Made by a program: the position numbers and the translations under genes. This document shows, piece after piece, positions 1 through 8,511 of a DNA stretch of 19,899 nucleotides. This stretch comes from an uncultured Pseudomonas sp. (lineage in GTDB: Bacteria; Pseudomonadota; Gammaproteobacteria; Pseudomonadales; Pseudomonadaceae), in assembly GCF_946886105.1 (NCBI RefSeq), contig NZ_CAMPHV010000069.1:1-19899 (forward strand). The letters are read 5' to 3'. How positions within the stretch are numbered: the first letter of the stretch is position 1; every line of letters begins with the position of its first letter. The notes under the pieces are model-generated. The model worked only from the letters and a program-made list of their open reading frames with translations, had not been told where the DNA came from and did no database searches.

Positions 1-482
1 AACCGAGCCCGCGCCCCCCGGTGGTCGTGGCCGCGCCGACCCCGAGCAAAACCACGCCGGTTGCGCCGCCGAGCAAGGTTGCCACCCCGGTAATCACCGC
101 GCAGCGCAGTGCCGCAGGCTGGGTTTGGCCATCTCAGGGCGCTCTAATCGGGCGGTTTTCCTCAAACGGTAGTTTGAATAAAGGAATTGATATCGCTGGG
201 GAATTGGGACAGCCTGTTTCGGCTGCGTCTGATGGTTCAGTGGTTTACGCCGGGAGTGGTTTACGGGGCTACGGCGAGTTGGTGATCATCAAACACAACG
301 ATACCTACGTAAGCGCCTACGGACATAACCGCAGGCTGTTGGTACAGGAGGGGCAACGGGTCAAGGCTGGGCAGACAATTGCCGAGATGGGTTCCACAGG
401 GGCCGACCGGGTGAAGCTTCATTTTGAAATTCGCCGCCAGGGTAAACCTGTAGATCCGTTGCAATACCTGCCGCGTCGCTGA
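1..482 (+). CDS. nlpD: NlpD, C-terminal part (LytM/M23 domain lipoprotein, amidase activator), 5' end outside window
   Basis: The reading frame is open from the left edge (first full codon at 3) to the stop at 480-482, so only the last ~160 residues are seen. A Pro/Ala-rich linker leads into an M23 fold with the conserved runs [25 protein letters not shown] and KLHFEIR. In active M23 zinc peptidases the first metal ligand is a His just before the GIDIA-type stretch; here that position is Asn (NKGID). The domain is therefore degenerate, as in the NlpD/EnvC family, whose members activate periplasmic AmiC/AmiB amidases during septum splitting instead of cutting peptidoglycan. The position immediately upstream of rpoS is the standard gammaproteobacterial arrangement, in which an rpoS promoter commonly lies inside nlpD. 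The lipoprotein signal and LysM domain would be off the left edge. Confidence 0.95.
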   Translation, partial: PSPRPPVVVAAPTPSKTTPVAPPSKVATPVITAQRSAAGWVWPSQGALIGRFSSNGSLNKGIDIAGELGQPVSAASDGSVVYAGSGLRGYGELVIIKHNDTYVSAYGHNRRLLVQEGQRVKAGQTIAEMGSTGADRVKLHFEIRRQGKPVDPLQYLPRR

Positions 483-589
483 TCCTTTGCCGATCTGTCC
501 ATCACGTGGATAGACGGGCTCGACGACTGCCAGGGAGATTGGCATCGCCAGGGCTTGCTGTAGTAGAACTCAGCAGGGGATTAAGAAAA

Positions 590-1618
590 ATGGCTTCCAA
601 TAATAATAAAGAAGCGCCCGATTTTGACCTGGACGATGAAGTCCTCCTGATGGAGACCGGCATCGTCTTGGAAGATCAATCCGATGAAGACGCAGAAGCT
701 CCAACGGCGCGTGGCAAGACGAAACCCAAAGTCAAAGCAAAATCGGCGACCAACGCCAAGCAACACAAATACATCGATTACACCCGGGCGCTAGACGCCA
801 CTCAGCTGTACCTCAACGAAATCGGTTTTTCCCCCCTGCTTACTCCCGAAGAGGAAGTGCACTTCGCGCGTCTTGCGCAGAAGGGCGATCCGGCAGGGCG
901 TAAACGCATGATCGAAAGCAATCTGCGCCTGGTGGTGAAGATTGCCCGACGCTATGTCAATCGCGGTCTGTCGCTGCTCGACTTGATCGAGGAGGGCAAT
1001 CTCGGCCTGATCCGCGCCGTGGAAAAATTCGACCCCGAACGCGGCTTCCGCTTCTCGACCTACGCCACTTGGTGGATTCGCCAAACCATCGAGCGGGCGA
1101 TCATGAATCAGACCCGCACCATCCGTTTGCCCATCCATGTGGTCAAAGAGCTCAATGTGTATCTGCGCGCCGCCCGCGAGCTGACACAGAAGCTCGATCA
1201 CGAACCCTCGGCCGAAGAGATCGCCAATCTGCTGGAAAAGCCGGTGGGCGAGGTCAAGCGCATGCTCGGTCTGAACGAACGGATGTCCTCGGTGGATGTC
1301 TCGCTCGGCCATGATTCGGACAAGACCCTGCTCGATACCCTGACCGACGACCGGCCTACCGATCCCTGCGAGCTGTTGCAGGACGACGATCTCTCGCAAA
1401 GCATCGATCAGTGGTTGTCCGAACTGACGGACAAGCAGCGCGAAGTGGTGGTGCGGCGTTTCGGCTTGCGTGGCCACGAAAGTTGCACACTTGAAGAGGT
1501 CGGCCAGGAGATCGGCCTGACCCGTGAACGTGTGCGGCAGATCCAGGTCGAAGCACTCAAGCGGCTGCGGGAGATCCTGGAAAAAAACGGCCTTTCGAGC
1601 GACTCCTTGTTCCAGTGA
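590..1618 (+). CDS. rpoS: RNA polymerase sigma factor RpoS (sigma-38)
   Basis: Stationary-phase and general stress sigma factor, 342 residues from ATG 590. The frame is open further upstream to 506, but 590 is chosen because it has an AGGGGA ribosome-binding site about 9 bases away and gives the usual Pseudomonas-type acidic N-terminus ([14 protein letters not shown]). Region 1.2 ([16 protein letters not shown]), region 2 with the core-binding and -10 recognition helices ([20 protein letters not shown]), region 3 and region 4 with the -35 helix-turn-helix ([19 protein letters not shown]) are all present and unbroken. A variable Lys/Ala-rich linker occupies residues ~40-60. It follows nlpD after 107 bases and has its own strong terminator. 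Confidence 0.98.
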   Translation: MASNNNKEAPDFDLDDEVLLMETGIVLEDQSDEDAEAPTARGKTKPKVKAKSATNAKQHKYIDYTRALDATQLYLNEIGFSPLLTPEEEVHFARLAQKGDPAGRKRMIESNLRLVVKIARRYVNRGLSLLDLIEEGNLGLIRAVEKFDPERGFRFSTYATWWIRQTIERAIMNQTRTIRLPIHVVKELNVYLRAARELTQKLDHEPSAEEIANLLEKPVGEVKRMLGLNERMSSVDVSLGHDSDKTLLDTLTDDRPTDPCELLQDDDLSQSIDQWLSELTDKQREVVVRRFGLRGHESCTLEEVGQEIGLTRERVRQIQVEALKRLREILEKNGLSSDSLFQ

Positions 1619-1633
1619 TCTGGCAGCGAATTG

Positions 1634-1659
1634 AAAACCCGGCTACGGCCGGGTTTTTT
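1634..1659 (+). terminator. Rho-independent terminator of rpoS
   Basis: A perfect 10-bp stem (1634-1643 with 1648-1657) closes a TACG tetraloop of the very stable C(UNCG)G type and runs into six T's. It lies 16 bases after the rpoS stop codon. Confidence 0.93.
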
Positions 1660-1670
1660 CTGTCCGGCGT

Positions 1671-1688
1671 TGTAAGTCATTGCTTACA
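1671..1688 (+). promoter_or_regulatory. GacA upstream activating box (UAS) of rsmZ
   Basis: The palindrome TGTAAG-N6-CTTACA is an exact match to the consensus for phosphorylated GacA upstream of rsm small RNA genes in Pseudomonas. It lies about 190 bases before the predicted rsmZ start, the usual distance. A further TGTAAG half-site follows at 1694-1699. Confidence 0.9.
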
Positions 1689-1848
1689 AGGCTTGTAAGT
1701 AATTGCGGGAAAGACGCGCCGGTATCCTGCCCGTCACCAGCTAGGTGATTTTTTATCTTATTGATAGATAGGGGTTTTATTTTTACTTGAGTCATTGCAA
1801 GCGAGTGCGGCCGGCATTTTTACGACTTGTTGGTGCCCGGGAAAACGC

Positions 1849-1854
1849 TAATAT
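1849..1854 (+). promoter_or_regulatory. Probable -10 element of rsmZ
   Basis: TAATAT lies 7 bases before the predicted RNA start near 1861. No strong -35 box is visible, which fits an activator-dependent (GacA) promoter. Inference from spacing. Confidence 0.6.
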
Positions 1855-1860
1855 CAACCA

Positions 1861-1993
1861 CGTGCTCAGGGACAAGCACAGGTTGTTAAGGATGACGGCC
1901 AGGAGATCGAAGGAAGCGATTCATCAGGATGATGGATAGGAAATAAAGGGAGTAGGGACAAAAGAGTGGGCGGGTAATACCGCCCCTTTTTTT
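1861..1993 (+). ncRNA. rsmZ: RsmZ-type small RNA sequestering RsmA/CsrA
   Basis: About 133 bases with no credible ORF but nine GGA triplets (at 1870, 1890, 1902, 1912, 1927, 1934, 1939, 1949, 1956), several as AGGA or AGGGA in loop-prone settings. Such GGA motifs are the binding sites for the translational repressor RsmA/CsrA. The central part (AGGAAGCGATTCATCAGGA) closely resembles what I recall of Pseudomonas fluorescens RsmZ. Location between rpoS and fdxA, the upstream GacA box and the terminator at 1968-1993 all match rsmZ. The 5' end is inferred from the -10 element. Confidence 0.92.
1968..1993 (+). terminator. Rho-independent terminator of rsmZ
   Basis: GGGCGG (1968-1973) pairs with CCGCCC (1980-1985) across a 6-base loop, followed by C and seven T's. 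It forms the 3' end of the small RNA. Confidence 0.92.
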
Positions 1994-2020
1994 GCCTGCA
2001 GAAAAGTGAAATGCGCTCTC

Positions 2021-2051
2021 GAAAAATAAAAAACCCGCGCAAGGCGGGTTT
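2021..2051 (-). terminator. Rho-independent terminator of fdxA
   Basis: An 8-bp stem (2031-2038 with 2044-2051) has a T-rich tract on its minus-strand 3' side (complement of 2021-2030). It lies 24 bases past the fdxA stop, so it serves the leftward fdxA transcript. Confidence 0.85.
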
Positions 2052-2074
2052 TAGCGAAAGGCTGAGCTCGAGTC

Positions 2075-2398
2075 TCAGCGTTCCAGATGTTCCAGCTTTT
2101 CCTTTACGCCATCCCACTCTTCAGCGTCAGGCAACGCTTCTTTTTTCTCGGTGATGTTCGGCCATACTTCGGCCAGGTCGGCGTTCAGCTCGATAAATTC
2201 CTGCATGTCCTCAGGCACCTCGTCTTCGGAGAAGATCGCCTGGGCCGGACATTCCGGTTCGCAGAGCGCACAGTCGATGCACTCGTCCGGATGAATCACC
2301 AGGAAGTTCGGGCCTTCGTAGAAGCAGTCCACCGGACAGACTTCCACACAGTCGGTGTATTTGCACTTGATGCAGTTGTCGGTGACGACGAAGGTCAT
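2075..2398 (-). CDS. fdxA: 7Fe ferredoxin FdxA
   Basis: A 107-residue ferredoxin of the Azotobacter vinelandii FdI type, a soluble low-potential electron carrier with one [3Fe-4S] and one [4Fe-4S] cluster. All expected ligands are visible: Cys9, Cys17 and Cys50 for the 3Fe cluster and Cys21, Cys40, Cys43 and Cys46 for the 4Fe cluster, in the two motifs CIKC...CVEVCP and [12 protein letters not shown]. The acidic C-terminal half is typical of this family. ATG 2398 is preceded by GAGGAG about 11 bases upstream. It is followed by its own terminator and faces rsmZ tail to tail. Confidence 0.96.
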   Translation of the reverse strand: MTFVVTDNCIKCKYTDCVEVCPVDCFYEGPNFLVIHPDECIDCALCEPECPAQAIFSEDEVPEDMQEFIELNADLAEVWPNITEKKEALPDAEEWDGVKEKLEHLER

Positions 2399-2539
2399 TT
2401 CTAGTTCTCTCCTCAGGCTACGGCGGGGGAGCTTTGCTGAAAGCAGCTCCTTTGCTTCGAAAGCATTGGCTGCGGCGCCAGGCTAATAGCGGCAGCATCA
2501 CAAAGCGCGCGCGATTCTAACAGCTTGTGCAGGCCTGCG

Positions 2540-5140
2540 TTAGATTCGCGCCTTCCATGTATATAACAGTTCCAGCGCTTTACGCGGAGTCAGATCATCC
2601 GGATTGATCTTCTGTAATTCCTCCAGCAGCGGATGCGGCAGGCTGGCGAACATGTCGCTCTGCAGCGGTATGGTCGTTTGTCCGGGGGCTGCTGTCGGCA
2701 GTTCGTGTGGCAGGCTGGTGGTTTCCAGGCGCGCCAGATGCTCGCGGGCACGTAGGATCACTTCACTGGGCACGCCGGCCAGCTGTGCGACGGCTAAGCC
2801 GTAGCTCTGGCTCGCCGGGCCAGGTAATACATGGTGCAGGAATACGATGCGCTCGTTGTGCTCGGTGGCGTTGAGGTGCACGTTGGCGACGATTGGCTGG
2901 CTTTCCGGCAGTACCGTCAACTCGAAATAGTGGGTGGCGAACAGCGTGTAGGCGCGCAGCTTGGCCAGCTGTTCCGCCGCCGCCCAGGCCAACGACAGGC
3001 CGTCGAAGGTACTGGTGCCGCGGCCGACTTCATCCATCAGCACCAGGCTGCGTTCTGTGGCGTTGTGCAGGATATTGGCGGTTTCGCTCATCTCCACCAT
3101 AAAGGTCGAACGCCCGCCGGCCAGGTCGTCGCTCGAGCCGATGCGGGTGAAGATGCGGTCGACCAGGGATAATTCGCAAGCGGCGGCGGGGACGAAGCTG
3201 CCGATATGTGCGAGTAGCACGATCAACGCCGTTTGCCGCATATAGGTGGATTTACCACCCATGTTCGGTCCGGTGATGATCAGCATGCGGGTGTCGTCGT
3301 CGAGACTCAGGTCGTTGGCCACGAAGGGAGTGGTCAGCACCTGTTCGACCACCGGATGGCGACCTTGCTCGATGCGCATGCAAGGCTCGTCGACGAAGCG
3401 CGGGCGATTGAGGTCGAGGTTCAGTGCGCGTTCGCTCAGGTTGCTCAGCACATCCAGCTCGGCGAGGGCCGCGGCGCTGTCCTGCAATGGCCCGAGGTGG
3501 CTGATCAGGCGCTCCAGCAATTCGTCGTAGAGCATCTTCTCGCGGGCCAGAGCGCGGCTTTTGGCTGACAGCGCCTTGTCCTCGAATTCCTTGAGTTCGG
3601 GCGTGATGAAACGCTCCGCACCTTTCAGGGTCTGGCGGCGAATGTAGTCCGCCGGGGCCGACTCGGCCTGCTTGCTCGGCAGCTCGATAAAGTAGCCGTG
3701 CACGCGGTTATAGCCGACCTTGAGGTTGGCCAAGCCGGTGCGGGCTTTTTCCCGTACTTCCAGGTCCATCAGGTACTGGCCGGCGTTTTCGCTGAGCGAT
3801 TGCAGCTCGTCCAGCTCGGCGTCATAGCCGGTCTTGAGCACGCCGCCGTCGCGGATCACCGCGGGCGGGTTGTCGATAATGGCGCGGGCCAACAGCTCGG
3901 CCAGCTCCGGATAGGTGCTGACGACGCCCGCCAGATCCGCCAGGTGTGGCGATTCGAGGTTGGCCATGGCCATTTGCAGCGTGGGCAGCGCGGCCAGGGC
4001 GTCACGCAGGCGCGCCAAGTCCCGCGGCCGGGCGTTGCGCAAGCCGATCCGCGCGAGGATGCGTTCCAGGTCGCCGATTTCCTTGAGTTGCGGCTGCAAG
4101 GTCTCGAAGCGGTAGCGCTCCAGTAGGCAGGCGATCGATTCCTGGCGCGCTTCCAATACCGCGCGATCGCGCAACGGGCGGTTCAGCCAACGGCTGAGCA
4201 GGCGACTACCCATGGCGGTCTGGCAGCGGTCGACCACCGATTGCAGGGTGTTTTCGCGGCCGCCGGCGAGGTTAACGTCCAGCTCCAGGTTGCGCCGACT
4301 GGCACCGTCGAGGATCACCGTATCGTCGAGACGTTCGTGGCGCAGGCTACGCAAGTGCGGCAGGGCGGTGCGCTGGGTCTCTTTGGCGTACGCCAGCAGG
4401 CAGCCGGCAGCGCCGATGGCCAGGGTCAGGTTTTCGCAGCCGAAACCTTTCAGATCCTGGGTGGCGAACTGTTGGCACAGGCTCTTGTGCGCAGTATCGC
4501 GCTCGAAGTCCCAGGGTGCGCGACGGCGTGCGCCACGGCGCTTTTCCGCCGGCAGGCCTTGCGGCCAGTCATCGGGAATCAGCAATTCAACCGGATTGAG
4601 ACGCTCGAGTTCGGCCAACAGATTTTCCCAGCCGCCGATCTCCAGCACGCTGAAACGGCCGCTGGTGATATCCAGCACCGCCAGGCCGAACAGGCGCTCG
4701 TCGCCAAGCACCGCAGCCAACAGATTGTCGCGGCGCTCGTCGAGCAAGGCTTCGTCGCTGACCGTGCCGGGGGTGATGATCCGCACCACCTGGCGTTCCA
4801 CCGGGCCCTTGCTGGTGGCCGGATCGCCGATCTGCTCGCAAATCACCACCGACTCGCCGAGCTTGACCAGTTTCGCCAGATAACCCTCGGCGGCATGGTA
4901 GGGGATGCCGCACATGGGGATTGCTTGGCCGGCCGACTGGCCGCGGGCGGTCAAGGTGATATCGAGCAGCTTGGCGGCCTTTTTCGCGTCCTCGTAGAAA
5001 ATCTCGTAGAAGTCGCCCATGCGGTAAAACATCAGCTGATCGGGATGCTGGTTCTTCAGCTTCCAATATTGCTGCATCATCGGCGTGTGGCTTGAAAGCT
5101 CGGTTTCGCTAGGGTTGCGCGGCGGCTGTCTTTTTGACAT
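2540..5140 (-). CDS. mutS: DNA mismatch repair ATPase MutS
   Basis: Full-length MutS, 866 residues. The mismatch-reading Phe-X-Glu motif is F44-Y45-E46 in GDFYEIFY. Walker [10 protein letters not shown] lies near residue 622 and Walker B with signature [10 protein letters not shown] near 702. The C-terminal helix-turn-helix and tail are present and nothing is broken. It binds mismatches as a dimer and recruits MutL. Two oddities concern the 5' end. ATG 5140 is only 11 bases after the prophage integrase stop and has no good Shine-Dalgarno sequence. The first ~17 residues ([14 protein letters not shown]...) are longer than the short N-terminus I recall in other Pseudomonas MutS proteins before the conserved [10 protein letters not shown]. 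No other in-frame ATG exists before the two Met at 21-22. Confidence 0.97.
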   Translation of the reverse strand: MSKRQPPRNPSETELSSHTPMMQQYWKLKNQHPDQLMFYRMGDFYEIFYEDAKKAAKLLDITLTARGQSAGQAIPMCGIPYHAAEGYLAKLVKLGESVVICEQIGDPATSKGPVERQVVRIITPGTVSDEALLDERRDNLLAAVLGDERLFGLAVLDITSGRFSVLEIGGWENLLAELERLNPVELLIPDDWPQGLPAEKRRGARRRAPWDFERDTAHKSLCQQFATQDLKGFGCENLTLAIGAAGCLLAYAKETQRTALPHLRSLRHERLDDTVILDGASRRNLELDVNLAGGRENTLQSVVDRCQTAMGSRLLSRWLNRPLRDRAVLEARQESIACLLERYRFETLQPQLKEIGDLERILARIGLRNARPRDLARLRDALAALPTLQMAMANLESPHLADLAGVVSTYPELAELLARAIIDNPPAVIRDGGVLKTGYDAELDELQSLSENAGQYLMDLEVREKARTGLANLKVGYNRVHGYFIELPSKQAESAPADYIRRQTLKGAERFITPELKEFEDKALSAKSRALAREKMLYDELLERLISHLGPLQDSAAALAELDVLSNLSERALNLDLNRPRFVDEPCMRIEQGRHPVVEQVLTTPFVANDLSLDDDTRMLIITGPNMGGKSTYMRQTALIVLLAHIGSFVPAAACELSLVDRIFTRIGSSDDLAGGRSTFMVEMSETANILHNATERSLVLMDEVGRGTSTFDGLSLAWAAAEQLAKLRAYTLFATHYFELTVLPESQPIVANVHLNATEHNERIVFLHHVLPGPASQSYGLAVAQLAGVPSEVILRAREHLARLETTSLPHELPTAAPGQTTIPLQSDMFASLPHPLLEELQKINPDDLTPRKALELLYTWKARI

Positions 5141-5151
5141 GGGCGATTTGT

Positions 5152-6135
5152 CTAATACTCGTCGTTGTTTTTTGGCATGTTCGGCGCCTGGGCGACAGCG
5201 TGTTTTCGGCCTCGAATGTAGCGTGCAGTCATTCGCCGATCGGAATGCCCCCCCAGTTTCTGGGCGTCCTTCCCTTCGCCATCCGCATCTGTCAGCGACT
5301 TCGCTCTCAGATCGTGGATCTTGACGTTCTGGATTCCCGCGGCGGTGCGAGCCCGCGCGAACGCATCTTTCACTGTCGCGTATGATACCGGCTTGCCGCC
5401 GCCCCTGGTGCAGAACAACGTCAGGCCGCGCACCTTGCGCGGTAGCGCTTTTGCGTCGTCGAGGACTTTCTTGATATCCGGCGTCATCAGCACGATCAGT
5501 TTTGCGCCGGTCTTCTTCTGCGTGAACTCAATACCCTCATCGGAGATGTCCGAATACCGGATGCTGAGCACGTCACTGATCCGCTGCCCGGTAAGGTAAG
5601 CCAATTCGAAGATGCAGCGCATATAGTCACTGCAATGACTCATGAGCGCTCGAAACTCAGCGTCGGTTATGTAGCGATCGCGCTTTTTCTCGGCGTGCCG
5701 CCGGATCCCGGTGCATGGGTTTGAGTCAACGAGCTGCCACTCCAGGGCGTACTGGAAAACGATGCGCAGAAACGAAAGAATTCTGTTGCACATGTTCGGC
5801 GTGTCAGAGAGGTCCATCTTGATGGCAGCCACATGCCTTGGCATAACATCATGCGGCTCGATCTCTGCCAACATATCCTTTAGCCGCTCCGCCGCCTGCT
5901 TGTATTGCTCGCACGTATTGGCCGCCAGACCCTGGCAGTGGTGCTTGAGCACCTTGTCGATTAGGGCCGCCATGGCTCCCTCTGGTGGAGCCATCATATG
6001 TCGCGCGTAGGCCAGGAGGGCGACCTGGAAATCAGAATCCAGGCGCGTCCACTTGCCTTTCTTCACCAGGTAGTACGCCCCGTGCTTCTCATACATGCAC
6101 GCCGGCAGGTGCCGATCCTTCTTTCGCGGCCGCAT
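5152..6135 (-). CDS. int: Prophage tyrosine integrase
   Basis: A 327-residue site-specific recombinase expected to catalyse phage integration and excision. An N-terminal SAM-like DNA-binding region (about 51-140) precedes the catalytic domain. The full catalytic set is visible: Arg185 (TGQRISD), Lys212 (KKTGAK), His274 and Arg277 (HDLR), His297 (GGHSD) and nucleophile Tyr306 (ARYIRG). Start ATG 6135 has AGAGGGG about 9 bases upstream. It overlaps the upstream DUF4224 gene by 47 bases, suggesting co-expression. Its 3' end points at mutS only 11 bases away, so integrase transcripts could continue into mutS. Confidence 0.97.
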   Translation of the reverse strand: MRPRKKDRHLPACMYEKHGAYYLVKKGKWTRLDSDFQVALLAYARHMMAPPEGAMAALIDKVLKHHCQGLAANTCEQYKQAAERLKDMLAEIEPHDVMPRHVAAIKMDLSDTPNMCNRILSFLRIVFQYALEWQLVDSNPCTGIRRHAEKKRDRYITDAEFRALMSHCSDYMRCIFELAYLTGQRISDVLSIRYSDISDEGIEFTQKKTGAKLIVLMTPDIKKVLDDAKALPRKVRGLTLFCTRGGGKPVSYATVKDAFARARTAAGIQNVKIHDLRAKSLTDADGEGKDAQKLGGHSDRRMTARYIRGRKHAVAQAPNMPKNNDEY

Positions 6136-6352
6136 GGCTGTATCCCCTCTTAGGACCCGTCAACCGCAGGCGCGGCTCCTTCTTCGTTTTTGTGCTCATG
6201 CCGAGGCGCGATAATACGACCTCGCGCAGCACCTTGGGTACGCCGTCGCCGCCCACCACAAAGCCGAATCGCTCTGCTTCCAGCCAGCGTATCTGCGCGC
6301 TCGGCTTTTGGTAGCCAGTCAGTTCGGCAACTTCATCAGCTGTCAGAAACAT
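6089..6352 (-). CDS. DUF4224 family protein, excisionase-like
   Basis: An 87-residue protein whose N-terminus (ADEVAELTGYQKPSAQIRWL) matches the DUF4224 pattern common beside phage integrases. These small winged-helix-like proteins are thought to act as recombination directionality factors, an assignment based on neighbourhood more than on biochemistry. It overlaps the integrase start and ends in a basic tail. It is preceded by the repeated leader GTAGAGAGGTATC, which contains its ribosome-binding site. Confidence 0.82.
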   Translation of the reverse strand: MFLTADEVAELTGYQKPSAQIRWLEAERFGFVVGGDGVPKVLREVVLSRLGMSTKTKKEPRLRLTGPKRGYSHAAAKEGSAPAGVHV

Positions 6353-6392
6353 AGACGATACCTCTCTACCCGGTGCCGGGCATACGAATGGG

Positions 6393-6833
6393 TTACTGGC
6401 CTTCCAGCTTTGGCAGTAGCTTCTGGGCTGCTTCCACCATGCGCCGCCCGTCTGGCAGCAGCAGGTGAGGCATGAACACTTCTTCCAGGGTCATCATTTG
6501 GCACTCGACCATGGTCACCTGCGCCTTTACCCAGTCGCGAAGGATCGAGCAGACGGCTACCTGGGCAATCTCCATGGCCTTCTGCTTGTGCTCAGCCTGG
6601 GTGCAGCGCATGCGGCTGGAATACGGGTGCTCTTTAAGCCACTGCGTGGCATAGCCGCCCCAGTGGCCAGGCACCTGAACAGTGCGGCCCCGCCAATCGA
6701 ACTGGACCAGGGTCACCTGATCGCTGGTTTTCTGCATGATCCCGTAGTTGTCGCACCCGAACCGGCCAAGGATTTTCTGGATTTCGGCGAAGGCTTTATC
6801 GCCGCTGGTTGAGTTTTCGTATGGTAAGGGCAA
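6393..6833 (-). CDS. Phage hypothetical protein (146 aa, TTG start)
   Basis: I do not recognise a functional family. The start is TTG at 6833, supported by AGAGAGG about 7 bases upstream. The sequence is soluble-looking, mixed alpha/beta, with no signal peptide, membrane segment or obvious catalytic motif. A stretch of aromatic and Gly residues (FDWRGRTVQVPGHWGGYATQ) lies near the middle. It belongs to the leftward small-gene series feeding into the integrase. Confidence 0.75.
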   Translation of the reverse strand: MPLPYENSTSGDKAFAEIQKILGRFGCDNYGIMQKTSDQVTLVQFDWRGRTVQVPGHWGGYATQWLKEHPYSSRMRCTQAEHKQKAMEIAQVAVCSILRDWVKAQVTMVECQMMTLEEVFMPHLLLPDGRRMVEAAQKLLPKLEGQ

Positions 6834-6876
6834 GTTGATACCTCTCTACCCCTATGCCGGGGAGGGTTGGAAGGGG

Positions 6877-7320
6877 TTAGGTTGTCTTCGGTCGCGCCAG
6901 TTCGAGCTTCTTTCCTGTCAGCGCAACGCCGCCGACTACGTCCTCGGGGAGGATTGCCCTATCGCAATGCGGACAGAGTGGCGCCATGTTTTTGCGTCGC
7001 CACGCCTCGTCCATGACCTTGGCCGCCCGGCTTATGATCTGGAATGCCTCAGCCTCGGCCAGGGCTGCACGGCGGCGGTTAATATCGGATTTGGCTTTCT
7101 GAAACACGGCACAGAGTTGGATAAAGGCATCGAACGACTCAATCTCGCTTTCGCAGTCCTGGCACCAGATGCGCCGCTCGGTGTCGTCATATACAAGCTG
7201 CCGATGTCGGCAGGAAGAAAGCGGCCGCCTGGTCAGGCCCCGCGCAACCCGCAGGTCTTCGATCTGTACAACCTTTGGGCCGTAGAGATAATCCTTCGGC
7301 TCGATTGGGGCATCAGACAT
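6877..7320 (-). CDS. Phage hypothetical protein with zinc-ribbon-like Cys pairs (147 aa)
   Basis: Function unknown. Two Cys-containing patches, WCQDC (about 52-56) and CPHC (about 118-121), plus C37 and H39, suggest a small metal-binding domain. The middle is helical and rich in Ala, Arg and Glu. ATG 7320 has a strong GGAGGAGAG ribosome-binding site. It could be a small regulatory or nucleic-acid-binding protein, but nothing in the sequence proves it. Confidence 0.75.
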   Translation of the reverse strand: MSDAPIEPKDYLYGPKVVQIEDLRVARGLTRRPLSSCRHRQLVYDDTERRIWCQDCESEIESFDAFIQLCAVFQKAKSDINRRRAALAEAEAFQIISRAAKVMDEAWRRKNMAPLCPHCDRAILPEDVVGGVALTGKKLELARPKTT

Positions 7321-7370
7321 AGCTTCGCTCTCCTCCGGTCAGCGGCGGCAGTTGGTAGGTGGGGAATTGG

Positions 7371-7685
7371 CTAGGTGCGGTGCCTCACCCACACGCAGAT
7401 CGGGCCGTCATCGGTATCGTGAATAGAAAAGACGAACCAACCATCGCCGACCGGCTTGCTCGGCTCCCACTTTGTACAATCAGGCTCGCCTGACTCGAAG
7501 TAGGCTTCAGTCAGTTCCTCCGGCGCATCGTTTTCAAATTCGACAATGCCAATTTCAAGGCCGTGAAACGTGAACCACGACCTTGGAATCATCTCGTCAT
7601 CGCTTTCCGGCCACGCTGGATGTGTCCAGTGCCCGTATTCGTCGCGCTTTACTTCAACCGGCTGAATAACGTTTGCTTCAGACAT
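7371..7685 (-). CDS. Phage hypothetical acidic protein (104 aa)
   Basis: An acidic, Trp-rich small protein (WTHPAWPES, PRSWFTFHG, WVRHRT) with no signal peptide or membrane segment and no family I recognise. ATG 7685 is preceded by GGAGAGGTATT, a variant of the leader also found before two other genes of this cluster. Acidic small phage proteins are often host-takeover or DNA-mimic proteins, but there is no direct evidence here. Confidence 0.72.
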   Translation of the reverse strand: MSEANVIQPVEVKRDEYGHWTHPAWPESDDEMIPRSWFTFHGLEIGIVEFENDAPEELTEAYFESGEPDCTKWEPSKPVGDGWFVFSIHDTDDGPICVWVRHRT

Positions 7686-7740
7686 AGCGAATACCTCTCC
7701 ACCGACTCACGCCGGCACAGTTGATTAATGGGGTAGGGGA

Positions 7741-8073
7741 TTACGGCGTTTTGATCGCGCCGTAGCTATCCAGCTCGCGGCGTTCGATTTCGGTTTGGGT
7801 GAGGGTGGTGGTTTTGTCGAAGCCGCAATCGCACAGCGCGGGGTCGGATTTGATGCCTGGGCGGGAGTTGCCTGGGGCGCGGGATGCGCACCATTTGCGG
7901 TGAAACCCTTTGACCTCGGCGTAGTAGCGGGCTAGAACGAGCGACACCTGGCCGTGCGGGAACACGAATGTGGTCTCGTCGCTATCCGGCGCCTCGCAGG
8001 CCATGCAGGTCATCCGGCCGCGGGCCAGCGTTCCCTGCCATACGGTTGGGCCGTTGCAGGTTGGGCAGCTCAT
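7741..8073 (-). CDS. Phage hypothetical zinc-ribbon protein (110 aa)
   Basis: The frame is open to 8217, but the upstream part is a low-complexity Arg/Pro shadow of the neighbouring gene. ATG 8073 is chosen because its ATGA overlaps the stop of the preceding 53-residue gene, a normal translational-coupling arrangement. The N-terminus has CPTC (3-6) and CMAC (22-25), a clear zinc-ribbon pattern, with a later cluster of Cys residues (LCDCG). Function unknown. Confidence 0.75.
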   Translation of the reverse strand: MSCPTCNGPTVWQGTLARGRMTCMACEAPDSDETTFVFPHGQVSLVLARYYAEVKGFHRKWCASRAPGNSRPGIKSDPALCDCGFDKTTTLTQTEIERRELDSYGAIKTP

Positions 8074-8231
8074 GGCAGCCGTACCAGGTAGTCGGCTATC
8101 TGCCGGTTTGGATCGGTAACGCGCGCGAGGCACGGCTGGTAGTTGCGGTAGCCGCCGGGCAATCCGTAGCGGCGGCGGCCGTTTTCGGGTGGGATGCCGG
8201 CTTTGCAGGCTGGGCATTGGTTAGTTGGCAT
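8070..8231 (-). CDS. Small phage Cys-containing protein (53 aa)
   Basis: A short ORF from ATG 8231 to TGA 8070-8072. It starts MPTNQCPACKAGIPPENG and ends ADYLVRLP. It overlaps the gene upstream (stop at 8221-8223) by 11 bases and the gene downstream by an ATGA, which fills the otherwise empty interval in this tightly packed series. CPAC plus a later Cys suggests a half zinc-ribbon. Function unknown. Confidence 0.65.
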   Translation of the reverse strand: MPTNQCPACKAGIPPENGRRRYGLPGGYRNYQPCLARVTDPNRQIADYLVRLP

Positions 8232-8511
8232 TTGGGGGCTCCTTGCGCATGGCGGCGAGCTTGGCTACTGCAAGGTCATACAGTGCGCATTCAGCGCACG
8301 GCTTACCTGCAAGCTCGCCGTTGTCGCCATCCCATACTCCAGGGATAGAATGGGAATGGTTTGGCGATCCTCGCCGCCCTCGATTGCGTTTTGATGCTAT
8401 GTCGACAAGTCCTGAAAGCAACTCCGCCAGCTCAACAGTGTTTTGGCTTGCGTACGGCTGGCGTTCGCACAGGGCTGTCTTGAGCGAGCTATACCGCTTA
8501 ACCCCGCTCAT
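8221..8511 (-). CDS. Phage hypothetical protein (96 aa)
   Basis: Unrecognised. ATG 8511 overlaps the stop of the upstream gene as ATGA, indicating coupled translation. The N-terminal half contains a probable helix (VELAELLSGLVDIA). A C-terminal CAEC pair precedes a helical, Lys/Arg-ending tail. No catalytic motif is visible. Confidence 0.68.
   Translation of the reverse strand: MSGVKRYSSLKTALCERQPYASQNTVELAELLSGLVDIASKRNRGRRGSPNHSHSIPGVWDGDNGELAGKPCAECALYDLAVAKLAAMRKEPPNAN

Larger units (their letters stand above)
6355..7712 (-). repeat. Repeated 5' leader before three phage genes
   Basis: A GCCGG-containing segment followed by GTAGAGAGGTATC occurs just before the genes starting at 6352 (copy ~6358-6381) and 6833 (copy ~6838-6863). 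A looser form, GGTGGAGAGGTATT, precedes the gene starting at 7685 (copy ~7688-7712). Each copy holds the gene's ribosome-binding site. It looks like a duplicated intergenic unit, perhaps for uniform translation or as a recombination point between gene modules. Confidence 0.6.

Noticed and set aside
1621..2074. Possible protein in the rpoS-fdxA gap (minus frame 1866-2117)
   Set aside because: The interval is explained by the rpoS terminator, GacA box, rsmZ and fdxA terminator. The frame is antisense to rsmZ and overlaps the end of fdxA.
4241..5095. A 284-codon plus-strand frame inside mutS
   Set aside because: Antisense shadow of mutS, with no ribosome-binding site or recognisable motif.
5100..5200. 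A tRNA gene as the prophage attachment site
   Set aside because: No tRNA-like cloverleaf or T-arm consensus is visible at the mutS-integrase junction. The element appears to use a site next to or within the mutS 5' region.
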